Source: an uncultured Collinsella sp. (GTDB taxonomy: Bacteria; Actinomycetota; Coriobacteriia; Coriobacteriales; Coriobacteriaceae). From it: DNA of 25,153 nt. The stretch is taken from assembly GCA_900551015.1 (NCBI GenBank), contig URUI01000026.1, positions 1 to 25,153 of the forward strand, written 5' to 3'. The stretch's first letter is position 1. Each line of letters begins with the position of its first letter. The notes beneath the pieces were generated by a model, which worked only from the letters and a program-made list of their open reading frames with translations, did no database searches and was not told the origin of the DNA. The position numbers and the translations under genes are program-made. Shown piece by piece: positions 15,233 to 21,087 of this stretch.

Positions 15233-16294
15233 CTACTCGGCGTCGGCGAAGCCATTGGGGTTATGGCTCTGCCAGTTCCAGCTATCGCGGCACATGTCCG
15301 CGATGTCGTACTGGGCCTTCCAGCCCATCATGCGCTCGGCCTTGGAGGCATCGCACCAGTTGGCAGCGATGTCGCCGGCGCGGCGCTCGCGGATCACGTA
15401 GGGCAGCTCCTTGCCACAAGCCTTGGAGAAGGCGGCGACGACCTCGAGTACCGAGGTACCGGTGCCGGTGCCCAGGTTAAAGATCTCGACGCCGGTCTTG
15501 CCGTTCATCCAGTTAAGGGCGGCAACGTGACCAGAGGCCAGATCGCACACGTGGATGTAGTCGCGCACGCCGGTGCCGTCGGGGGTGGGGTAGTCGTTGC
15601 CAAAGACCTGAACGGCCTCGAGCTTGCCCACGGCGACCTGGGCGACATAGGGCACCAGGTTGTTGGGGATGCCCTTGGGGTCCTCGCCGATCAGGCCCGA
15701 CGGATGAGCGCCGATGGGGTTGAAGTAACGGAGCAGCACGACGTCCCACTCGGGGTCGGCGGTGTGGACGTCCATAAGGATCTGCTCGATCATCCACTTG
15801 GTCCAACCATAGGGGTTGGTCGCGGGCTTCTTGGGATCCTCCTCGGTGACGGGCGGGTTGTCCGGGTCGCCGTAGACGGTCGAGGAGCTCGAGAAGATGA
15901 TGGACTTGCAGCCATGGTTGCGCATGACGTCGATGAGCACCAAGGTGTTCTCGATGTTGTTGTGGTAGTACTCGACGGGCTTGCTCACCGACTCGCCGAC
16001 GGCCTTAAAGCCGGCAAAGTGGATGACGCGGTCGATCTGATGGGTATCGAAGATCTTGTTCATCGCATCGCGGTCGAGCACGTTGGCCTCGTAGAAGGTG
16101 AGGTTCTTGGCGGCCTCGTCGCCCACGATGGTCTTGACGCGGTCGACGGCGACGGCGCTGGAGTTGGAGAGATCATCGACGATGACGACCTGGTAGCCAC
16201 CCTCGAGCAGCTGAACGACGGTGTGCGAGCCGATAAAGCCGGCGCCACCGGTAACGAGGACGCAGGTGTCTTTGGGGTCGAGTGCTTTGGACAT
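15233..16294 (-). CDS. galE: UDP-glucose 4-epimerase
   Basis: The 353-residue short-chain dehydrogenase-type enzyme interconverts UDP-glucose and UDP-galactose with bound NAD. Visible are the NAD-binding TGGAGFIGSH (residues 15-24), VDDLSNSS, IHFAGFKAVGES, the SSSSTVYG segment with the catalytic Ser/Thr region, and the YxxxK pair in NPYGWTKWM (Y162, K166). The start ATG at 16292-16294 has AGGAG 7 nt upstream; the open frame extends 24 codons further without family similarity. It connects galactose use (Leloir pathway) with supply of UDP-galactose for surface polysaccharides. It stands alone, with its own terminator, downstream of no other minus-strand gene. Confidence 0.96.
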   Translation of the reverse strand: MSKALDPKDTCVLVTGGAGFIGSHTVVQLLEGGYQVVIVDDLSNSSAVAVDRVKTIVGDEAAKNLTFYEANVLDRDAMNKIFDTHQIDRVIHFAGFKAVGESVSKPVEYYHNNIENTLVLIDVMRNHGCKSIIFSSSSTVYGDPDNPPVTEEDPKKPATNPYGWTKWMIEQILMDVHTADPEWDVVLLRYFNPIGAHPSGLIGEDPKGIPNNLVPYVAQVAVGKLEAVQVFGNDYPTPDGTGVRDYIHVCDLASGHVAALNWMNGKTGVEIFNLGTGTGTSVLEVVAAFSKACGKELPYVIRERRAGDIAANWCDASKAERMMGWKAQYDIADMCRDSWNWQSHNPNGFADAE

Positions 16295-16488
16295 GTAGTC
16301 TCCTATCGAATCAGGAACACTTCTAGAGGGGAGTATAGCGCAGGCGGGGACGCCCAAATGGTGCACTGTAGGAAAAGCAGAGGATTATGTTAACGTACTC
16401 ATATAAGGGCTTGCTCAATTGTTACCTCAAATTTGACAATTGCTTACGAGCCGCCGACCTTGTAGTTTCCTGCCGTTCGTGGAAATCG

Positions 16489-16516
16489 TTGGGACGCGCC
16501 ATATGTACGCTAATAT
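16489..16516 (+). promoter_or_regulatory. Candidate promoter of the CHAP hydrolase gene
   Basis: TTGGGA (16489-16494) and TAATAT (16511-16516) are 16 bp apart, 45 nt before the start codon. The intergenic stretch 16295-16560 otherwise holds the galE leader and no further feature I can support. Confidence 0.4.
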
Positions 16517-16560
16517 GTATGAGTTGAGCGACATATAAATAAGCATGTAACGGAGTACAT

Positions 16561-17766
16561 ATGTCACCAAACAGCGATTCCATCCTTTCCCAGGAGCTCT
16601 CGCGCCGCACTGCCCTTAAGGCCCTGTTCGGCGCCGCTTCTGCGGCAGTTCTTTTTGGCCTGCCCACTCGCGCCCATGCGGCGGAGGCTTCCAAAGAAAC
16701 CACCGATAAATTGAATGCCGCCCAGGCCCAACTCGACGAGGTTCAGGCCCAGCTCGACAGCATCGCAAATGAGTATGCGGCGCTGGCCAACAAGAATGCC
16801 CAGACCCTCAACGACATCGAGAATGTCCAGGGCAAGATTGACGACACGCAGGCCCAGATCGATGAAAAGAAGGCCGAGCTCAAGAAGAAGCGCAACGACC
16901 TTTCCGATCGCGTGGCCGCCAGCTACAAGTCCGGCGGCACGAACATCCTGTCGCTGCTGCTGGCCTCTGGCTCGTTTGAGGAACTCGTCGCCAACGCGCA
17001 TTACGTTGAGAAGATCAACAAGAGCGACCGCGATGCCATCGAGGATATCCAGACGATTCAGGCTGAGCTCGACGCACAGAAGACCGAGCTCGAATCACAA
17101 AAGGCCGACCTGGAGAAACTCAAGGACCAGCAGACGGCTCAGATGCAGGATATGCAGGCCAAGCAGCAAGAAGTCCAGACCGTGCTGAACGGTCTTTCCG
17201 ACGACGTCAAGGAACTCATGGCTCAGCGCGATTCCGAGATCCTCGCTGCCGCCCAGGCTGAGGAGGCCGCTAGGAAGGCGGCTGCGGCAGCCGCGGCCTC
17301 TGCGAACACGGGCTCTTCTTCGGGTGGCTCGAGCTCGGGTGGCGGCTCGTATGCCGGCGGCACCCCGCAACAGACGGGCGGTTCGGGCAAGCAGCAGGCC
17401 GTCGTCAATGCGTGCTACTCGACGCCTTCTCCCGGCCAGGGCTGGTGTGCTGCCTGGGTTACCAACGTCTTCCGCAATGCCGGCGTGGGCTATTTTGGCG
17501 GCAACGCGTGTGACATGTTCAACGCCTGGTGCTATAGCTCCGACCGCTCGGCGCTGCAGGTGGGCATGATCGTGGCCGATTCCTCGCACAGCGGCACGGG
17601 TGCTCCGGGTCTGCTGTATGGCCACGTGGGCATCTATATCGGCGGTGGCATCGTTATGAGTAACGAGGGTCCCATTACGTCGAAGTCGCTCGATTCGTTT
17701 ATTTCGTTCTATGGCACGGGCTCTGGCGTGCGCTGGGGCTGGCTTGGCGGCGTGGTGCTGTCGTAA
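16561..17766 (+). CDS. Secreted coiled-coil protein with C-terminal CHAP amidase/endopeptidase domain (PcsB-like layout)
   Basis: The 401-residue protein has an export signal with a twin-arginine pattern (LSRRTALKALFG, residues 13-24), a hydrophobic core and a likely cleavage site after AHA (38-40). Residues about 45-240 are a long heptad-rich, Gln/Glu/Lys-rich coiled coil, followed by a Ser/Gly linker (250-277). The C-terminal CHAP domain (about 280-401) contains the catalytic Cys in GQGWCAAWV (C296) and His in YGHVGIYIGGG (H355). The layout resembles PcsB and related cell-separation hydrolases, where the coiled coil controls the peptidase. It likely cleaves peptidoglycan peptides during growth or division. 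The ATG has GGAG 6 nt upstream. The gene is convergent with murB; two terminators follow. Confidence 0.92.
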   Translation: MSPNSDSILSQELSRRTALKALFGAASAAVLFGLPTRAHAAEASKETTDKLNAAQAQLDEVQAQLDSIANEYAALANKNAQTLNDIENVQGKIDDTQAQIDEKKAELKKKRNDLSDRVAASYKSGGTNILSLLLASGSFEELVANAHYVEKINKSDRDAIEDIQTIQAELDAQKTELESQKADLEKLKDQQTAQMQDMQAKQQEVQTVLNGLSDDVKELMAQRDSEILAAAQAEEAARKAAAAAAASANTGSSSGGSSSGGGSYAGGTPQQTGGSGKQQAVVNACYSTPSPGQGWCAAWVTNVFRNAGVGYFGGNACDMFNAWCYSSDRSALQVGMIVADSSHSGTGAPGLLYGHVGIYIGGGIVMSNEGPITSKSLDSFISFYGTGSGVRWGWLGGVVLS

Positions 17767-17768
17767 AG

Positions 17769-17916
17769 CCGACTGGGCCGCGCGCCCGCCCGCAATATAT
17801 TTGATTGTCTGCTCGGGCAGTCCTGCGCAAGACGAAGGCCACATTAAGTGGCCTTCTTTGCGTGCGGAACTCGCGATCAATCAAATATATTGCGGGCGGG
17901 CACGCGGCCCAGTCGG
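17769..17916. repeat. 39-bp inverted repeat enclosing a terminator (MITE-like palindrome)
   Basis: Arms 17769-17807 and 17878-17916 are complementary at 38 of 39 positions. They contain CGCAATATATTTGATTG, very unlike the GC-rich surroundings. The 70-nt middle contains a nested terminator hairpin, so the whole 148 bp can fold as one long stem. The left arm starts two bases after the CHAP gene stop codon. The second terminator beyond it (17963-17990) may be the original one, with this element inserted in front. No transposase gene is present in the window. Confidence 0.8.
17834..17860 (+). terminator. Terminator hairpin inside the inverted repeat
   Basis: GAAGGCCAC (17834-17842) pairs with GTGGCCTTC (17848-17856) around ATTAA, followed by TTTG. 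Confidence 0.75.
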
Positions 17917-17962
17917 GTCTTGAGCACGACTCACCGGACTGGTTGTCTGAATTAAAGAAAGC

Positions 17963-17990
17963 GAAGGCCCCTTTCGGGGCCTTCTTTGTT
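17963..17990 (+). terminator. Rho-independent terminator between convergent genes
   Basis: GAAGGCCCC and GGGGCCTTC form a 9-bp stem around TTTC, followed by TTTGTT; AAAGAAAGC on the left lets it work in the other direction too. It lies directly next to the copy of the murB end at 17995. Confidence 0.85.
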
Positions 17991-17994
17991 AGAG

Positions 17995-18023
17995 GAATTC
18001 GCCGACTCGGTGGACTTCGGGTT
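17995..18023 (-). pseudogene. Exact 29-nt copy of the murB 3' end
   Basis: Positions 17995-18023 are identical to 18658-18686, the last codons of murB. Read on the minus strand the copy still gives PEVHRVGEFL followed by a stop codon (CTC TAA instead of TTA TAG). It is immediately followed by a terminator. The simplest reading is that this is the old end of murB, displaced by insertion of the 634-bp segment 18024-18657, which brought a replacement end. It could also be a short segmental duplication. Confidence 0.8.
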
Positions 18024-18217
18024 TGGTATTTGGAGCCGATGGCCCACCAAAATTGAAAGATGAAATATAACCTAACTGCGATAATCGTCTTATTGGGGCT
18101 CGAATTGGTCATATAGATCTAAAATAGTCGCAATATAAAAGTGTCGAGAGGTGTTGGGGATGGATATGACAAAATCTAGAACTTCCCTTTTGTTAGCCCT
18201 TTAGTCGGGAGGCATTC

Positions 18218-18583
18218 ATGGACACCATATATGACGGAGAAGACTGGGTCGACCATTATACTTGGCGCCTAGTCGGCTCGGATGACAATGGGGACGTGGT
18301 GTTCGATGAGCTATGTCCAAAGCATCTCCATCCTTTTGTCTCTTCGTTAATTGAGAGTTCCGCGCGTGTTGCCCCTTACAGTTCGGCGTCGCTTAATGAT
18401 GCGGACGTTTTGAAGACCATAAAGGAGTCAATTGACGAGGGCACGATAAGCGACTCGCTGTTTTCTCGGCTTGTGGGGCTAGATGAGATTAGCTCGAAAC
18501 GACTGCTTGCGGGCGAAAAGATGGAGCTCACGTATCGTTCGATGATTTCAATCTTGCGGATGGCCGATGCTCTTCGCAATTAA
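18218..18583 (+). CDS. Small protein of unknown function with a possible C-terminal helix-turn-helix
   Basis: I do not recognise this 121-residue protein. The N-terminal third is acidic and aromatic (YDGEDWVDHYTWRL, then DDNGDVVFDEL). The C-terminal part, about residues 75-120 (SLFSRLVGLDEISSKRL, LLAGEKMELTYRSMISI, ILRMADAL), has the spacing of an XRE-type helix-turn-helix: two helices around a glycine turn, a LaGek loop and a final amphipathic helix. This is suggestive only. No signal peptide or membrane segment is seen. The ATG has GGGAGG 6 nt upstream, a strong site, and a perfect hairpin follows, so it is likely expressed. Codon use and base composition are more AT-rich than the neighbours. 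It is the only gene in the segment bounded by the 29-nt murB-end repeat, which suggests horizontal acquisition. Confidence 0.7.
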   Translation: MDTIYDGEDWVDHYTWRLVGSDDNGDVVFDELCPKHLHPFVSSLIESSARVAPYSSASLNDADVLKTIKESIDEGTISDSLFSRLVGLDEISSKRLLAGEKMELTYRSMISILRMADALRN

Positions 18584-18587
18584 AAGA

Positions 18588-18623
18588 TAACGGGACAAGT
18601 GAGCTAAATCACTTGTCCCGTTA
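18588..18623. terminator. Perfect 15-bp terminator hairpin between the small ORF and murB
   Basis: TAACGGGACAAGTGA and TCACTTGTCCCGTTA enclose GCTAAA. On the minus strand the stem is followed by TCTTTTAA, so it serves murB best, and may also end transcription of the small ORF. Confidence 0.8.
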
Positions 18624-18651
18624 TTGATTAAGGTGGGTTATGGCGAGCGGG

Positions 18652-19614
18652 CTATAAGAATTCGCCGACTCGGTGGACTTCGGGTTCTAGGTCTACTCCG
18701 AATTGGTCTTTGACTTTGGCTTGGATATCGCGGATGAGTTCGTCGACGTCGGCGGCGGTGGCGTGATCGGCGTTGACGATGAAGCCGCAGTGTTTTTCGC
18801 TCACCTGGGCGCCGCCGATAGCGTGGCCGCGCAGGCCGGCGTCCATGATGAGCTTGCCGGCAAAGTAGCCCTCGGGGCGCTTGAAAGTGGAGCCGGCGCT
18901 CGGCATGTCGAGCGGCTGCTTGTCCTCGCGACGTTGGCGGTAGTCGTCCATGTCGGCCTTGATCATCGCGGCGTTGCCCGGGGCGAGATTGAAAGTGGCT
19001 GAAAGCACGATGAAACCGTCGTCGGCAATGCGGCTCTTGCGATAGCCCAGATTAAGCTCGTCGACATCGAACTCGATGATGTTGCCGCTGCCGCGGGTGC
19101 CGTCGTCGAGCATGCGGGCGGGCTTGTAGACGCGCACAGACTCCAGCACATCGGCCATGCAGGCGCCATAGGCGCCGGCGTTCATATAACAGGCGCCGCC
19201 GACCGATCCGGGGATGCCCGAGATGGGCTCCATGCCGGTGAGGCCGGCCTCGGTTGCCGCCGCGGCGACATCGGAAAGCAAGGCGCCGGCTGCTGCCGTG
19301 ACGTGCGTGCCGTTGACCGTAATGTCGGAGAGGCCCTCGCCCAACGCCACGACGACGCCGCGGATGCCCTTGTCGCCGACGAGTAGGTCGGAGCCGTTGC
19401 CCACGATGGTGAGGGGCAGGTCGCAGCGATAACAGGTATCAAGCGTGGCGACGAGACCCTGCTCGGTGTCGGGCGTGACAAAGACGTCGGCCGGGCCGCC
19501 GATCTTAAACGTGGTGTGGTCGCGCATGGGCTCGCTCATCAACACGTTGTCCTCGCCGGCAACACCGGCGAGCGCGCAGAGCAGGTCCTCGTTAAAAAAG
19601 TCATTCTCGTGCAT
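18652..19614 (-). CDS. murB: UDP-N-acetylenolpyruvoylglucosamine reductase
   Basis: This flavoenzyme reduces UDP-GlcNAc-enolpyruvate to UDP-MurNAc with NADPH in peptidoglycan precursor synthesis. The 320-residue protein shows TTFKIGGPADVFV (34-46), VGNGSDLLVGDKGIRG (71-86), the FAD-binding ISGIPGSVGGACYMNAGAYG (131-150), YRKSR, the catalytic Ser in SAGSTFKRP (S242) and the C-terminal Glu in EPEVHRVGEF (E311). This is the shorter type-II MurB. The ATG at 19612-19614 has AAGGCGG 8 nt upstream; an in-frame TTG 15 codons earlier is possible but adds no family sequence. The last 29 nt of conserved sequence are exactly repeated at 17995-18023, beyond a small inserted segment. Confidence 0.95.
   Translation of the reverse strand: MHENDFFNEDLLCALAGVAGEDNVLMSEPMRDHTTFKIGGPADVFVTPDTEQGLVATLDTCYRCDLPLTIVGNGSDLLVGDKGIRGVVVALGEGLSDITVNGTHVTAAAGALLSDVAAAATEAGLTGMEPISGIPGSVGGACYMNAGAYGACMADVLESVRVYKPARMLDDGTRGSGNIIEFDVDELNLGYRKSRIADDGFIVLSATFNLAPGNAAMIKADMDDYRQRREDKQPLDMPSAGSTFKRPEGYFAGKLIMDAGLRGHAIGGAQVSEKHCGFIVNADHATAADVDELIRDIQAKVKDQFGVDLEPEVHRVGEFL
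18658..18686. repeat. Right copy of the 29-nt direct repeat (within murB 3' end)
   Basis: This copy is part of the intact murB reading frame and identical to 17995-18023. The pair delimits a 634-bp segment with its own small gene. The placement at the very 3' end of a housekeeping gene resembles attachment sites of elements that restore the gene on insertion. Confidence 0.85.
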
Positions 19615-19679
19615 ACGAATATCCGCCTTATGGTGGTCGTTTTCATCAATCGAATGCAATATACCCTACCCGGATGGAT

Positions 19680-19745
19680 TTGGTGCAAAGTAACCTGACC
19701 CCAATGCATCACATGGTGCAAAGGGGCCAGGTTACTTTGCACCAA
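19680..19745. repeat. REP-like long hairpin between murB and the LacI-type gene
   Basis: TTGGTGCAAAGTAACCTG (19680-19697) pairs perfectly with CAGGTTACTTTGCACCAA (19728-19745). After one mismatch, CCCC/GGGG continues the stem, and the centre TGCATCACATGGTGCA is itself nearly symmetric. From memory, GGTGCAAAGTAACCTGACCCC-like palindromes occur dispersed in many bacterial genomes and some are linked to REP-associated tyrosine transposases; that link is not shown here. It lies in the divergent promoter region. Confidence 0.75.
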
Positions 19746-19854
19746 TCACGGCGATAAAACAGCCGTCTACCGGATTGGTAAAGTGTTTATCATCGAGGTA
19801 GAGGGACGGTCGCTATACTTTCAAGAGATTGCGCGAATACTCGGAAGGAGCGAG

Positions 19855-20883
19855 ATGGGCAACAAAGTTACTCTCAAGCAGATTGCCCAGGAGGTGGGGC
19901 TTTCCCCCTCGTCGGTCTCGCTTGTTCTCAATAATCGGCCCTGTCGCATCTCGGAAGAAAACCGCAAGCTCATCAAGGAGGTCGCGGCGCGCAACCACTA
20001 TGTTCCTAACCAGATCGCGCGTAGCCTGGTCATGCGCGAGTCGCGCACGCTGGGCCTTATCGTCCCCAATATCGAGAGCCGTTTTTTTGCCTCGCTCGCC
20101 GGCAGCCTGGAAAAGCGCTGCCGCGAGGACGGCTACGCGCTCTTTATTACCAGCTCGGGCGGAAGCGCCGATGACGATCTTGAACTGCTGCGCCAGCTGG
20201 TGACGCGCGGCGTCGACGGCGTCTTTCTGGTGGTGGGTGACGAGTTCTCCGACGACCGCGCCCTACGCGAAGAAGTCAGCCATCTGCCTATCCCTGCCGT
20301 GATGGTCGACCGTGCCATTGAGGGGCTCGAGTGCGACAAGGTGATGTTCGACCACGAGATGGGTGGCTACATGGCTACCCGCTATCTGATCGAGCAGGGC
20401 CACCGTCGCATTGCCTGCTTGGTTAACGCGCGCCGTTCCAATACGGGGCGTAAGCGACTTGCCGGCTATGAGCGCGCGCTGCGCGAGGTAGGCTTGCCGA
20501 TCGACGCGCGTTTGGAGTTTGAGAGCGAGTACTACATTCCGAGTGCCTACGAGGCCTCGGAGGCGGTGCTCGCAACTGATGCCACCGCCGTGTTCGCAAG
20601 CTCGGACAACATTGCCCTCGGTCTGCTCAAGCGCCTGCACGAGATGGGGAAGAGCATTCCGGGCGATATCTCGGTGGTGAGCTATGACAACTCGGCGGCC
20701 GACGTTCTCTTTGAGCCGGCGCTGACCGCCATTGAGCAGGACCCTGGTGTCCTTGCGGAGCATGCTTTTGGCTGCATGTCCAAGCGTCTTGCCGGTAGGG
20801 GCGGTAGGCGTGCCGAAGAGGTCGTTCTGGAGCCGGCGCTTATCGTTAAGGGCAGCGTGCTCGAGCTTACTAAACACAACTAA
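19855..20883 (+). CDS. LacI-family transcriptional regulator
   Basis: The 342-residue protein has the LacI helix-turn-helix and hinge at residues 5-60 (VTLKQIAQEVGLSPSSVSLV, VLNNRPCRIS, NQIARSLVMRESRTLGLIVP), followed by a periplasmic-binding-protein-like effector domain (IEQGHRRIACL, VFASSDNIALGLLKRLHEMG, ISVVSYDNS). The ATG at 19855 has GGAAGGAG 4 nt upstream; an earlier in-frame GTG at 19783 would add 24 residues before the HTH and is unlikely. The gene is 204 nt upstream of xfp on the same strand, and two symmetric sites between them have the central CG typical of LacI-family operators. It therefore most likely controls xfp, and perhaps itself, in response to a sugar or sugar phosphate. 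Confidence 0.93.
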   Translation: MGNKVTLKQIAQEVGLSPSSVSLVLNNRPCRISEENRKLIKEVAARNHYVPNQIARSLVMRESRTLGLIVPNIESRFFASLAGSLEKRCREDGYALFITSSGGSADDDLELLRQLVTRGVDGVFLVVGDEFSDDRALREEVSHLPIPAVMVDRAIEGLECDKVMFDHEMGGYMATRYLIEQGHRRIACLVNARRSNTGRKRLAGYERALREVGLPIDARLEFESEYYIPSAYEASEAVLATDATAVFASSDNIALGLLKRLHEMGKSIPGDISVVSYDNSAADVLFEPALTAIEQDPGVLAEHAFGCMSKRLAGRGGRRAEEVVLEPALIVKGSVLELTKHN

Positions 20884-20982
20884 ACACGTTTATCAATTTG
20901 CAGAAACCGAATGTGGACCACCTGTGACAGTCAACGCCGCAGGTGAATGTCGCGTTTTGTTGATCGATGGGATTGATAAGGG

Positions 20983-21018
20983 TGATAAAACGTTTTTTCA
21001 TCATGATAAAACGTTTTA
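20983..21018 (+). promoter_or_regulatory. Tandem LacI-type operators upstream of xfp
   Basis: TGATAAAACGTTTT occurs twice, at 20983-20996 and 21004-21017. Each has the symmetric core AAAACGTTTT, and the centres are exactly 21 bp apart, two helical turns. TATACT (21024-21029) just downstream could be the -10 element, so bound repressor would block the promoter. The remaining leader runs to the ATG at 21088. Confidence 0.6.
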
Positions 21019-21087
21019 GCAAATATACTAGTCCCAACGAAAGGTTGCCGTATCGGAAGGTGACCGCGCAGCGAAGGGACATAAACA

